Assembly: GCF_900101545.1 (NCBI RefSeq)
Contig: NZ_FMZU01000019.1
Coordinates: 96,105-160,104, forward strand
Length of the DNA stretch: 64,000 bases
Direction: 5' to 3'
Source of the DNA: Variovorax sp. CF079
Lineage (GTDB): Bacteria > Pseudomonadota > Gammaproteobacteria > Burkholderiales > Burkholderiaceae_C
In this document: positions 23,882 through 36,200 of the stretch, one piece after another
Position numbering within the stretch: position 1 is the stretch's first letter
Layout: each line of letters opens with the position of its first letter
The notes under the pieces: model-generated
What the model saw: the letters and a program-made list of their open reading frames with translations, nothing else
Told to the model about the DNA's origin: nothing
The model's database searches: none
Made by a program: the position numbers and the translations under genes

Positions 23882-24205
23882 TCAACACGAACAGTCCTGT
23901 TCCGCCGCGGCGAGGCATTGCTCGCCCTGGCAGCAGTTCTCGGTGAGATAGCCGAGCAGCGCATCCATCTGCTGGAAGGAAGCGCGATAGATCAGGTTGC
24001 GGCCGTTGCGCTCCTGCGAGACCAGCCCCGAATGCATCAGCTCCTTGAGATGGAAGGACAGGCTGGTCGCCGCCACGTTCAGGCTTTCGACCAGCGCACC
24101 GGGGGTCAGGCCACCGGGGCCCGCCACGACCAGCGCGCGGAAAACCTGCAAACGCACCGGCTGGGCCAGCGCAGCCAGGGACCTGACGACATCATTCTCT
24201 TCCAT
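23882..24205 (-). CDS. arsR: Arsenic-responsive repressor ArsR
   Basis: ArsR/SmtB winged-helix repressor of 107 residues, LSFHLKELMHSGLV being the recognition region. The As(III)-binding cysteines are at the C-terminus (C91, C92, C97, plus C105 and C107), resembling the C-terminal site of Acidithiobacillus ArsR rather than the CVC site of the E. coli protein. It heads the leftward operon arsR-arsI-arsC-aquaporin-MFS. No ribosome site precedes the ATG, and a -10 box ends six bases upstream, so translation is probably leaderless. Confidence 0.93.
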   Translation of the reverse strand: MEENDVVRSLAALAQPVRLQVFRALVVAGPGGLTPGALVESLNVAATSLSFHLKELMHSGLVSQERNGRNLIYRASFQQMDALLGYLTENCCQGEQCLAAAEQDCSC

Positions 24206-24240
24206 AGTTCAATAATATTTGCATAATAGTATGCATGCAA
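24206..24240. promoter_or_regulatory. Divergent, apparently leaderless ars promoters with ArsR operator
   Basis: Only 29 bp separate the two start codons. Leftward: -35 TTGCAT (24240-24235), a 17-bp spacer, -10 TATTAT (24217-24212), with the expected transcript start at the arsR ATG itself (24205). Rightward: -10 CATAAT (24222-24227) seven bases before the arsC ATG at 24235. Neither gene has a Shine-Dalgarno sequence. A perfect inverted repeat TGCATA/TATGCA with a four-base gap (24220-24235) overlaps both elements and is the likely ArsR operator. Confidence 0.65.
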
Positions 24241-24681
24241 TCCCAAGACCCTGAAATCACCATCTTTCACAACCCGGCCTGCGGCACCTCGCGCAACACG
24301 CTGGCCCTGATCCGCAACAGCGGCGCCGAGCCGCACGTCGTCGAATATCTCAAGACGCCGCCGAGCCGCGATACCCTGACCGGCCTGATCAAGGCGATGG
24401 GGATCACGCCACGCGAACTGCTGCGCCAGAAAGGGACGCCCTACGGCGAGCTCGGCCTCGACGACCCTAAATGGACCGACGAGCAGCTGATCGAGCTGAT
24501 GCTGGAGCACCCGATCCTCATCAACCGCCCGATCGTCGTGACGCCGCTGGGCACGAGGCTGTGCCGGCCGTCGGAACTCGTGCTGGACATTCTTCCGTCG
24601 CCGCAACGCGGTGCGTTCACGAAGGAAGACGGAGAAGCAGTCATCGATGCGCAGGGCCAGCGCGTGCGTCGCGACGCCTGA
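24235..24681 (+). CDS. arsC: Arsenate reductase, glutaredoxin-dependent type
   Basis: Thioredoxin-fold ArsC/Spx-family arsenate reductase of 148 residues. The active-site Cys is in FHNPACGTSRNTL, and the three-arginine set of the family (here in INRPIVVTP and TRLCRPSE) is recognisable. It reduces arsenate to arsenite with glutathione and glutaredoxin. It is divergent from arsR and shares the 29-bp promoter; the locus thus has two unrelated arsenate reductases. The start lacks a ribosome site, consistent with a leaderless transcript. Confidence 0.93.
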   Translation: MQSQDPEITIFHNPACGTSRNTLALIRNSGAEPHVVEYLKTPPSRDTLTGLIKAMGITPRELLRQKGTPYGELGLDDPKWTDEQLIELMLEHPILINRPIVVTPLGTRLCRPSELVLDILPSPQRGAFTKEDGEAVIDAQGQRVRRDA

Positions 24682-24808
24682 TGTCGATCGGCGGCCAGGA
24701 TCGAAGGCCGGGGCGTTGCGCATCAAGGACTTGGACGTTCTGACAGACTCAAACGCTGGTTCGTCCGTAGGGCGATAGGATGACCAATCTGCAGGAACAA
24801 GGCCCCCG

Positions 24809-25600
24809 ATGCTGATCGCCCAACTGTCTGATGTACATGTGCGCCGAAGGGGCGAGCTTTACAAAGGCCTCGTGGACTCCAATCGGATGTTCGCTGAAGC
24901 CATCGAGCACCTGCGAGGCCTGGATCGCCGTCCCGACCTCGTGCTGCTGACTGGGGATCTCGTGGACGAGGGGCACGCCGACGAGTACGCGAACGTGCGC
25001 GAGTTGCTCAAGGCACTGGACTTGCCCTACCTAATTGTTCCTGGGAACCATGATGAACGGGTGAACTTCACCACGGCGTTCTACAACCACGCCTACCTGC
25101 CTGCGGAAGGTCCACTGCACTACTGTGTTGACGAGTTTCCGGTGCGAATCGTTGCCCTGGACTCATGCCCACCGGGCGAGCACCACGGGGACGTGACAGC
25201 CGGTGGACTGGAATGGCTTCGGGCCACGCTGGATGCCGACCTGGAAAAGCCGACGCTGGTGCTGATGCACCACCCGCCGTTCACTTCCGGCATCCCCTAT
25301 CTGGACGACTATCGATACTTCGAGGGCGGTCTACTGGCTTCGATCATCGAGGGACGAAAAAACATCGAAGCTGTGCTTTGCGGCCACGTTCACCGCTCTA
25401 TGGTTCGTCGATGGGCCGGCACGGTTGTAATGGCGTGCCCAAGCACCACGACGCAAATTGCCTTGCGCTTGGCCCCTGGCGCAGAGCCGTGTTCATATGC
25501 TGGCCCTCCGGCGTGCCTCCTCCATCTGTGGACGGCAGAGGGTCTGGTCAGCCACATCAGTTACATCGGTGAGTTCGAGGGGCCGTACCCGTTTTTCTGA
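24809..25600 (+). CDS. CpdA-like metallophosphoesterase
   Basis: Calcineurin-type phosphodiesterase of 263 residues. All family metal motifs are visible: QLSDVHV (D-x-H), LLTGDLVD (GD), PGNHDE (GNHD), LMHHPP and CGHVHRS (GHxH). This set matches class III cyclic-nucleotide phosphodiesterases such as CpdA and GpdQ-like glycerophosphodiesterases; the true substrate cannot be told. AGGAACAAGG precedes the ATG. It stands alone, convergent with a DUF296 gene, in a stretch with somewhat lower GC than the neighbouring operons. Confidence 0.88.
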   Translation: MLIAQLSDVHVRRRGELYKGLVDSNRMFAEAIEHLRGLDRRPDLVLLTGDLVDEGHADEYANVRELLKALDLPYLIVPGNHDERVNFTTAFYNHAYLPAEGPLHYCVDEFPVRIVALDSCPPGEHHGDVTAGGLEWLRATLDADLEKPTLVLMHHPPFTSGIPYLDDYRYFEGGLLASIIEGRKNIEAVLCGHVHRSMVRRWAGTVVMACPSTTTQIALRLAPGAEPCSYAGPPACLLHLWTAEGLVSHISYIGEFEGPYPFF

Positions 25601-25679
25601 AGACTCCTCACGGAGCCATCGCATGAACTCTGCAGTTGACTCGGTCACGACGCGCAATTGAACGAATGACACCGACTGG

Positions 25680-26093
25680 TCAAGGCTTGTCCTTGACTTG
25701 CCGACGACTCGCAACCAGTTCGAGGAACCCAGTCGCCGCATCACGCTCGCGCAGCAACTCCCATTCCGGTGCCTGCACAAGAAGCAGTTCGGCGGTGGTC
25801 CTGATCACGTTGCCATACACGACGTGTCCGCCCCTAACATGTCCTTCTGAAGACGCGATGCTCATGTGCAGATGGGCGCCCTGACGGGTCACTGTGCCAG
25901 ACAGCGTGAGGATCTCGAATGGCCCCTCGTAACGAGACTCCTCGCTCTCTCCGGCGAGTCGAAGTTTTGGATCGATGAGACTGCCGATCCCGCAAAGGAC
26001 GAAGGCACCATCCTGAAATTGATCACGACCCAGTGACTCCAGGGCGAGCCTGAGATCGCAGCCGGGCAGAAGGCGGACGGGCAGTTGGTGCAT
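25680..26093 (-). CDS. DUF296/PPC-domain protein
   Basis: Protein of about 137 residues matching the PPC (plant and prokaryote conserved, DUF296) fold: LPGCDLRLAL at the start, then GAFVLCGIGSL, YEGPFEILTLSGTV, LHMSIASSEGHVRGGHVVYG and a late ELLLVQ. The HMSIA...GHVxGGHV histidines are the conserved metal-site pattern of the bacterial family. Function in bacteria is unsettled. The ATG at 26093 is chosen at the domain start; a TTG at 26129 would add 12 residues. It has no evident partner. Confidence 0.75.
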   Translation of the reverse strand: MHQLPVRLLPGCDLRLALESLGRDQFQDGAFVLCGIGSLIDPKLRLAGESEESRYEGPFEILTLSGTVTRQGAHLHMSIASSEGHVRGGHVVYGNVIRTTAELLLVQAPEWELLRERDAATGFLELVASRRQVKDKP

Positions 26094-26310
26094 GCGCGAA
26101 GCGTACCCGGTCAACGATCTTGACGCCAAAGACTGACTGCGCGTGCGAGCGGCGCCCAGTCATCGCGACGAATCCGTCCCAGGGGCCGATCGCTGTGCAT
26201 CGCGGATAGCCCACTTGTCAACCAGTCTGTTTCGCAGTTTGCATATCGACGCTGACAACAACCCTTCGCGAACCGGCGCTATCGGCTGCTTTGCTAGACT
26301 CGCGCCCTTC

Positions 26311-26670
26311 ATGCGCCGCATCCTCTACATCGTGTTGATGCTCCTGCTACCGCTCCAGTGGTCCTGGGCCTCGGCGGCAAGCGTCTGCGCGCATGAAGAC
26401 CAGGGTCAGGCCACCCACTTCGGCCATCACGAGCACGCGCATCAGGGCGCGGCACATGCCGATGAGCAAAAGGGCGACAGCCAGGCGGGCTCGCTCGCGG
26501 ACCACCCCGATTGCGGCGTCTGCCACGGGTTGAGCTCGGCCGTGATTCCCGCTTCGGACAACGGCACCAGGCCTCCCGCTTACCGCATCTTCTACGTGCC
26601 ATACGCGTCAGCAGTGCCTGACCGCTTCGTCGAAACGCTCCTCAGACCGCCATTGACGCTCGTCAGCTGA
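26311..26670 (+). CDS. CzcI-like periplasmic cation-efflux accessory protein
   Basis: Small exported protein of 119 residues: signal peptide about 1-25 (MRRILYIVLMLLLPLQWSWA), then a His-rich segment (HFGHHEHAHQGAAH) and CGVCHG. It resembles CzcI of Cupriavidus czc clusters, a periplasmic regulator-type component of Co/Zn/Cd resistance. The start ATG has no obvious ribosome site. A strong terminator hairpin follows directly at its stop codon, so it may be made in excess over the downstream efflux genes. Confidence 0.7.
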   Translation: MRRILYIVLMLLLPLQWSWASAASVCAHEDQGQATHFGHHEHAHQGAAHADEQKGDSQAGSLADHPDCGVCHGLSSAVIPASDNGTRPPAYRIFYVPYASAVPDRFVETLLRPPLTLVS

Positions 26671-26695
26671 CAGGCTGACGAGGCGGTGTTTTCTT
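26659..26695 (+). terminator. Intrinsic terminator/attenuator after the czcI-like gene
   Basis: Perfect nine-base stem CTCGTCAGC (26659-26667) and GCTGACGAG (26674-26682) with a six-base loop that contains part of the stop codon, followed by the T-rich GTGTTTTCTT (26686-26695). This is the clearest Rho-independent terminator in the window and separates the czcI-like gene from the RND genes. Confidence 0.7.
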
Positions 26696-26776
26696 CGGCG
26701 CCCTCCGGGTGCGCCGCCCCTCGTCGGGTTCATGAACCAGCGGGCACACGCGCCCGCCATCGCGACGAGATTTCAC

Positions 26777-28018
26777 ATGAGAAGAAGACGCTGGGATATT
26801 CCCGGTGCGCTGGCAGCTGCCTTTCTGGCCTGCGGATTGCCCGCGCAAGCGCAACTGCCGCCGACGGGTGGCGACACCATCAAGCAAGGCTTTGAAGCCG
26901 CATGGGCGCGTCAGCCCGAACAGCGCGCCGCAGCGTTGCGCCGCGACGCTGCAGTCGCCGGCGAGCGTGCGGCGCAGCGCTGGAGCCCAGAGCCGCCTGC
27001 CTTGGACTTGACCGCCAAGAGCGACCGGACAACAAACAACAGCGGTGCTCGCGAGTACGAAGCCACTGTCGCTGTGCCGCTATGGCTGCCACGCGAACGC
27101 TCGCACTCGCTGGCAGCCGCCTCGGCCGAATCCGACGCAGTGGAGGCGCGGCTGCTCGCAACGCGGTGGCGACTGGCCGCCGAGGTCCGCGAAGCCCACT
27201 GGGCCCATCAGCGCGCTCGCCTCGAGCGTTCGCTGGCGCAGCAGCGCCTGGAGAATGCGCAGCAGCTTGCCGCGGACGTCGCTCGGCGCGTCAAGGCGGG
27301 CGACCTGGCGCGCTCCGATGGCCACCAAGCGGAGGGCGCGGTGGCTGCGGCCGACAGCGCGGTCGCCGAAGCGACCGTCGCGTTGTCGCAGGCGGCCCAA
27401 CGCTGGATCTCCCTGACCGGCAAGGCAGCGCCTGCCAGGGATGAGGTCATATCTGAAGTAGCCCCGCCGGCGGCAATGCCCGATGCCACGCATCCAACCC
27501 TGCGGGAACTGGCGGCACGGGCCGACGTCGCACGGCGACAGGCTGAACTCGCCGGCGCACAGACACGCGCCAATCCCGAGTTGAGGCTCGGCGTCTCCAG
27601 GGAACGCGCAGAGCTCGGAGAGCGATACGCCCAAGCGCTCGTCGTCGGTGTGCGCATTCCGCTCGGTTCTCACAGCCGCAGCGAATCGAAGATCGCGACC
27701 GCCGGTGCCGAACAGCTCGAAGCCGAGACCCAGCTTTCATTGGAGCAGGCGCGTATCGAGGCGGAGGTCCAAGCCGCAAGAGAGCGCGTCGCTGCGCTCA
27801 CGACAGCGGTCGCGGCGGCGGAGCGTCGCAGTCGGCTTGCCGGCGAATCACGCGCCTTCTTTGCGAAGTCCTTCCGCCTCGGCGAAACGGACCTGCCAAC
27901 CCGCCTGCGTGTCGAACAGGAGGCCACCGACGCCGAACGCCAGGCGACTCGCAGCCGCATCGAACTCGCAGCAGCCATCTCGCAATGGCGCCAATCGCTC
28001 GGCCTGTTGCCCGAGTAA
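26777..28018 (+). CDS. TolC-family outer-membrane factor (CzcC-like)
   Basis: Outer-membrane channel of a heavy-metal RND pump, 413 residues from the ATG at 26777 (an in-frame ATG at 26732 would put charged residues ahead of the signal peptide). Signal peptide ends at about AQAQ, residue 28. The rest is long amphipathic, Ala/Glu/Arg-rich coiled-coil helices typical of the family, including a repeated half pattern. It is followed three bases later by the next gene, so it belongs to the plus-strand efflux operon. Confidence 0.85.
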   Translation: MRRRRWDIPGALAAAFLACGLPAQAQLPPTGGDTIKQGFEAAWARQPEQRAAALRRDAAVAGERAAQRWSPEPPALDLTAKSDRTTNNSGAREYEATVAVPLWLPRERSHSLAAASAESDAVEARLLATRWRLAAEVREAHWAHQRARLERSLAQQRLENAQQLAADVARRVKAGDLARSDGHQAEGAVAAADSAVAEATVALSQAAQRWISLTGKAAPARDEVISEVAPPAAMPDATHPTLRELAARADVARRQAELAGAQTRANPELRLGVSRERAELGERYAQALVVGVRIPLGSHSRSESKIATAGAEQLEAETQLSLEQARIEAEVQAARERVAALTTAVAAAERRSRLAGESRAFFAKSFRLGETDLPTRLRVEQEATDAERQATRSRIELAAAISQWRQSLGLLPE

Positions 28019-28021
28019 GTC

Positions 28022-28591
28022 ATGAAAGAACAAGCAATGAATCCAAGAAACATGCTGGCGGGCCTGGGCCTTGTGGCCGCCGTGTGCGCCATGCCGGCCC
28101 CGGCAGCCGACGAACACGGTCACGACCATGGCGCGCCAGCCGCACCCAGCGGCCCGGCCTTGCCGCGCTTTTCGGCCGTCTCCGAAGTCTTCGAACTGGT
28201 GGGCGTGGTCAACGGCAAGCAGCTGACCGTCTACCTCGACAGCTTCGAGAACAACGCTCCCGTGAAAGATGCGAAGGTCGAGCTCGAAATCGGTGGCGCC
28301 AAGGTCGCGCTCCAACAGCACGCCGAAGGCCAGTACGAGGGCGCTCTTGCGCAAGAACTCAAGCCTGGCGTCATCGCGGTCACCGCCTCCATCGTGGCCG
28401 GCAAGGACGCCGACCTTCTGGCGGGAGAGCTGGACTTGCACGAGGAGGCTGCCGCTCACGACGCGCGCAAGCGCGGCTGGCCACAGTACGCGGCGTGGGC
28501 CACCGGCGCCGTTCTGGTACTCGCAGCGCTTGCCTGGCTCAGGCGACGCGCCGCCGGCGCTCAACGTGCGCGCGTGGGAGGTGAAGCGTGA
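28022..28591 (+). CDS. His-rich, membrane-anchored periplasmic protein of the efflux operon
   Basis: Protein of 189 residues (an in-frame ATG at 28037 is also possible). It has a signal peptide ending near PAPAA, a metal-binding-looking stretch DEHGHDHG, a beta-rich middle (VYLDSFENNAPVKDAKVELEIGG) and a single C-terminal membrane helix (about 158-176) followed by a basic tail. The same DEHGH(D/N)H motif begins the mature adaptor encoded next, with which it overlaps by four bases (GTGA). It may present metal to the pump. I cannot name the family. Confidence 0.7.
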   Translation: MKEQAMNPRNMLAGLGLVAAVCAMPAPAADEHGHDHGAPAAPSGPALPRFSAVSEVFELVGVVNGKQLTVYLDSFENNAPVKDAKVELEIGGAKVALQQHAEGQYEGALAQELKPGVIAVTASIVAGKDADLLAGELDLHEEAAAHDARKRGWPQYAAWATGAVLVLAALAWLRRRAAGAQRARVGGEA

Positions 28592-29691
28592 TTGCAAAGT
28601 TCATATTCGCTGCCCTTGTCGGCTGCGCCGCGTCCGCCTGGTCTGCAGACGAACATGGCCACAACCACGCTGAGTCCTCTCCGGCGGCAAGCTCGAACGG
28701 CCCCAGCCGGCAACCCGACGGCAGCGTCTTCCTTCCGAAGCCGGCGCAGCGGCAGCTCTCCGTGCGAACCGCAGTGGCCAATACCGAGGAACTGGCGCGC
28801 ACCGTGGAACTGGCTGGCAAGGTCACGATGGACCCGAACGCCGGGGGCAAGGTGCAAGCAACGACGGCCGGCCGCGTCGAGCCGGGTCCGCAAGGCTTGC
28901 CCACGGTCGGTCAGCCGGTTCGCAAAGGCGAGGTTCTGTCATACGTGGTTCCGTCCACGGCCCCGCTGGAGCGCTCGGTCCAATCCGCTCAACTGGCGGA
29001 ACTGCGGTCCTCTCGGGCACTTGCTGAAAAGCGCCTGGCCAGGCTCAAGGAGCTGTCGGACACAGTCCCACGAAAGGAAATCGAAGCAGCCGAGGCAGAA
29101 CTCGCCAGCCTGGGTGCGCGAGCCAGCGCCGTGAGTGCTGGCCTTACCGGACGGGAAGCACTGGTTGCACCAGTGGCCGGCGTCATTGCCTCGTCCCACG
29201 TGGTCGCAGGCCAGGTGGTCGATGCGAGAGAGCTCATCTATGACATCGTCGACCCCGGTCGGCTGAGCATCGAGGCGCTCTCCTTCGACGCCGAGCTCGG
29301 GGCGAATGTCGGAGGTGCAACGCTCGCCATCGGCAACGAGCGCGTACCGCTTCAGTTCCTCGGCGCCGCTCGCACGCTGCGCGAACAGGCGCTGCCGCTG
29401 AGTTTCACGGCCCGCGGCGCGGCGCTGGCCAAGTTGGCGGTCGGGCAACCCGTCAAGGTCTATGTGCAGACGCGGTCGAAGGTGGAAGGCATTGCCGTTC
29501 CGGCGGCCTCGCTGTTGAAGAACCCGTCGAACCAGACCATCGTGTGGGTCAAGACCGCGCCGGAGAAGTTCGAGCCGCGCGTCGTGAGCGCCCTGCCGCT
29601 CGACGGCGTGTCGGTAGCGGTCACTTCAGGCCTGAAGGCGGGCGACCGTGTGGCGACGCAAGGCGCAAGCCTCATCAACCAAGTCCGCTGA
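28588..29691 (+). CDS. RND efflux periplasmic adaptor (CzcB-like)
   Basis: Membrane-fusion protein of 367 residues linking the RND pump to the TolC-type channel. GTG start at 28588 overlapping the preceding stop, with GGGAGG ahead. Signal peptide about 1-19, a DEHGHNH metal-like motif right after it, then the lipoyl halves (GRVEPGPQGLPTVGQPVRKGEVL and VAPVAGVIASSHVVAGQVV) around a helical hairpin, and a beta-barrel domain. It lacks the heavy-metal-binding HMBD and CusF modules present in the CusB of the second operon. Confidence 0.88.
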   Translation: MIAKFIFAALVGCAASAWSADEHGHNHAESSPAASSNGPSRQPDGSVFLPKPAQRQLSVRTAVANTEELARTVELAGKVTMDPNAGGKVQATTAGRVEPGPQGLPTVGQPVRKGEVLSYVVPSTAPLERSVQSAQLAELRSSRALAEKRLARLKELSDTVPRKEIEAAEAELASLGARASAVSAGLTGREALVAPVAGVIASSHVVAGQVVDARELIYDIVDPGRLSIEALSFDAELGANVGGATLAIGNERVPLQFLGAARTLREQALPLSFTARGAALAKLAVGQPVKVYVQTRSKVEGIAVPAASLLKNPSNQTIVWVKTAPEKFEPRVVSALPLDGVSVAVTSGLKAGDRVATQGASLINQVR

Positions 29692-29703
29692 CGGGAGCCG
29701 CGC

Positions 29704-32823
<3,120 letters not shown>

Positions 32824-32859
32824 CCGTCTTTATTCAACCAACCAAGAAAAGGATTCCTC

Positions 32860-33243
32860 ATGAAAAAGCAAGCATGGATGGCCACCCTGGCCCTGGCTGT
32901 TGCCGGCGGCGCTTTTGCTGCGGGCGACCACAAACACGACGAATACACGCCGCGGCATGGCGGCATGGTCGCTCCGGGGAAAGAAGCGGACTTCGAGCTG
33001 GTGGCCAAGCCCGGCACGCTGCGGCTGTACCTCAGCGACCACGGCAAGCCGATGGACCTTTCCAAGGCCTCGGCGAAAGTCACCTTGCTCGCAGGCGCCG
33101 AGAAGACGGAGGTCGAGCTCAAGTCCGCCGGCGACAAGCTGGAAGCCAAAGGCAGTTTCAAGGTGGCTGCCGGCACGAAGGCGGTGGCCGTGGTGACGAA
33201 CTCGGGCAAGACCTTGGGGACGGCGCGCTTCACTCTGAAGTGA
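32860..33243 (+). CDS. Small secreted protein of the efflux operon
   Basis: Periplasmic protein of 127 residues: signal peptide ending at about AFAAG (residue 22), a short His-rich start to the mature chain (DHKHDEYTPRHGG), then an all-beta-looking domain. AAGGA lies ahead of the ATG. It is last in the plus-strand efflux operon, and its final 14 bases overlap the 3' end of the convergent cusA. Proteins like this are often seen beside HME pumps but I cannot give a named family; a periplasmic metal-binding role is inference. Confidence 0.75.
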   Translation: MKKQAWMATLALAVAGGAFAAGDHKHDEYTPRHGGMVAPGKEADFELVAKPGTLRLYLSDHGKPMDLSKASAKVTLLAGAEKTEVELKSAGDKLEAKGSFKVAAGTKAVAVVTNSGKTLGTARFTLK

Positions 33244-36200
33244 TGGCGTTCTGCGCGGGATGGCTCGCGAACGCGGTCTCACGGCCGGCGGCTCGGCGCC
33301 GGTGCGCCAGGTACCAGGCGGCCGGAATCACCAGCATGCTCAGCAGGGGAGCCGTCACCATGCCTCCCACCATGGGCGCAGCGATTCGAGTCATGACTTC
33401 CGAGCCGGTTCCGCTTCCCCACATGATGGGTAGCAGACCTGCCATGACCACGGCCACTGTCATCGCCTTGGGACGAACGCGCAGCACCGCTCCCTCGCGG
33501 ATGGCAGCAAGCAAGGTCTCGTCGTTCATCGACGCTCCAGCCTCGATACGTCGTGCAAGGGAATTCTTGAGGTAGATGAGCATGACGACGCCGAACTCGG
33601 CGGCCACGCCGGCGAGCGCGATGAATCCGACGGCCGTGGCTACCGAGATGGAGTGACCCAGCGCCCAGACCAGCCAGAACCCACCGATGAGCGAGAACGG
33701 CACCGCCGCCATGACCAGCGCAGCATCACCGAAGGACCTGAACAGCAAGTACAGCAATATGAAGATTACCGCCAAGGTGGCGGGCACCACGAGTTTGAGC
33801 CGCTGCGTGGCGCGCTCCAGATACTCGAACTGCCCGGACCAGGACACTGCATAGCCGGCAGGCATCATCACCGATCGGACCACTGCAGCCTGCATGTCAT
33901 TGACGACGGACCTGAGGTCTCGGCCCCGGACATCCACATAGACCCAACCGGACAGGCGCGCGTTCTCGCTCCGCAGCATCGGCGGGCCTTCCTCGATGCC
34001 GACCTTCGCCACATCCTGCAGGAGCAACTGCGCACCCTTGTCTGTCACGAAGGGCAGCTCTCGCAGGCGCTGCAGCGAGTCGCGAATCTCTCGGGGGTAG
34101 CGGACATTGATGGGATAGCGTTCCCGGCCCCGGATCACTTCGCCGACGTTGTCGCCGCCGACAGCGGTCGAGACGATGGCCTGAACGTCCGCCACGGAAA
34201 GTCCATAGCGAGCTGCGGCGAGCCGGTCCACGTCGACATCGATGTACCGGCCGCCAGTCAGTCGCTCGGCCAATGCCGAGGACACGCCCGAGACGCCCTT
34301 GACTGCGGCTTCAATTTCCGTCGTCAGGCGGTCGATGGTGGCCAGGTCCGCACCGGCCACCTTGATGCCGACAGGGCTCTTGATGCCGGTTGCCAGCATG
34401 TCGATGCGGTTGCGGATGGGTGGCACCCAGACATTGGTCAGTCCGGGCACCTTCACGACGCGGTCCAGTTCTTCGACCAGCTTGTCGGGCGTCATGCCGG
34501 GTCGCCACAGTTCGCGCGGCTTGAACTGGATGGTCGTCTCGAACATCTCGAGCGGAGCCGGGTCGGTCGCGGTGTCGGCGCGACCGGCCTTCCCGAAGAC
34601 GCGTTCGACCTCAGGCACCGTCTTGATGAGGCGATCCGTCTGCTGCAGGAGTTCCGACGCTTTGGAAACTGAAAGTCCCGGGAAGGCCGATGGCATGTAG
34701 AGCAGGTCCCCCTCGTCCAGCGGCGGCATGAACTCGCCGCCGACGCGCATGGCGGGTATGGCCGTCAGGGCCAGCAACAGCGCCGCGACCACCAGCGTGG
34801 CTTTGGGAAAGCGAAGCACCGCTTCAAGCGCGGGTCGATATGCCGCCATGAGGAAGCGGTTCACAGGATTCGCCGACTCGTGAGGGATGCGCCCGCGGAT
34901 GAGGTAGCCCATCAGCACAGGTATCAGCGTCACCGACAAGCCGGCCGCCGCCGCCATTGCATAGGTCTTCGTGAACGCCAATGGCGAGAAGAGGCGGCCC
35001 TCCTGCGCTTCGAGTGAGAACACGGGCACGAAGGAAAGCGCGATGACGACCAGCGAAAAGAAGAGAGCCGGACCGACCTCGATGGACGCCGAGCCGACCA
35101 GTTGCCATCGCTCAGACGTCGTCGGATTCCTGCCATGCTTCGACTCGAACGCCTCAAGGTGCTTGTGGACGTTCTCGACCATCACGATGGCTCCGTCGAC
35201 CATCGCCCCGATGCTGATGGCGATGCCCCCGAGCGACATGATGTTGGCGTTGACACCTTGCCAATGCATGACGATGAACGCGGCGAGCACGCCAATCGGA
35301 AGCGCGACCACCGCTACGAGCGCCGAGCGCAGGTGGAACAGGAAGACGGCGCACACGACCGCCACGACGGCGAACTCTTCCAGCAGCTTGAAGCGCAGGT
35401 TCTCGACGGCGCGGTCGATGAGCAGGGACCGGTCGTACGTCGGCGCCACCTCGACGCCGGCCGGGAGGCTCGGCTTGAGCGTCTCGAGCTTCGCCTTGAC
35501 GGCCTCGATGGTCGTGCGCGCGTTCTTGCCCGAGCGCATGACGACCACACCACCTGTGACCTCCCCCTGGCCGTCCAGCTCGGCAATGCCGCGGCGCATC
35601 TCCGGGCCGATCTGCACCGTGGCCACGTCGCGCAAGAGCACCGGGGTCGTGCCCGAAACTGCGAGCGGAATCGTGCGGAAGTCGCTCAGCGACTTCAGGT
35701 AGCCGCGCGAGCGCACCATGTACTCGGCTTCTGCAAGCTCCACGACCGAGCCGCCCGACGCCTGGTTGGCTTTCTGCAAGCCAGCGACGACCGTCGCTTG
35801 CGTGATGCCAAGGGCACGCATGCGGTCGGGGTCGAGCACCACCTGGTACTGCCGCACCATGCCACCGATGCTCGCGACCTCGGCCACGTCCGGGATGGTC
35901 TTCAGCTCGAACTTCAGGAACCAGTCGTTGAACGCACGCAGCTGTCCGATGTCATGCTTGCCCGAGCGGTCCACGAGCGCGTATTCGTAAACCCATCCGA
36001 CCCCCGTTGCATCGGGTCCCAGAGACGCATTCGCCCCTGCGGGCAACCTGCTCTGTACCTGGTTGAGGTACTCCACGACGCGCGAGCGGGCCCAGTACGG
36101 GTCCGTCTTGTCGTCGAAGAGCACGTAGACGAACGAGTCTCCGAAGAAGGAGTAGCCGCGAACGGTCCTGGCGCCCGGCACGCTGAGCATCGTCGTCGTC

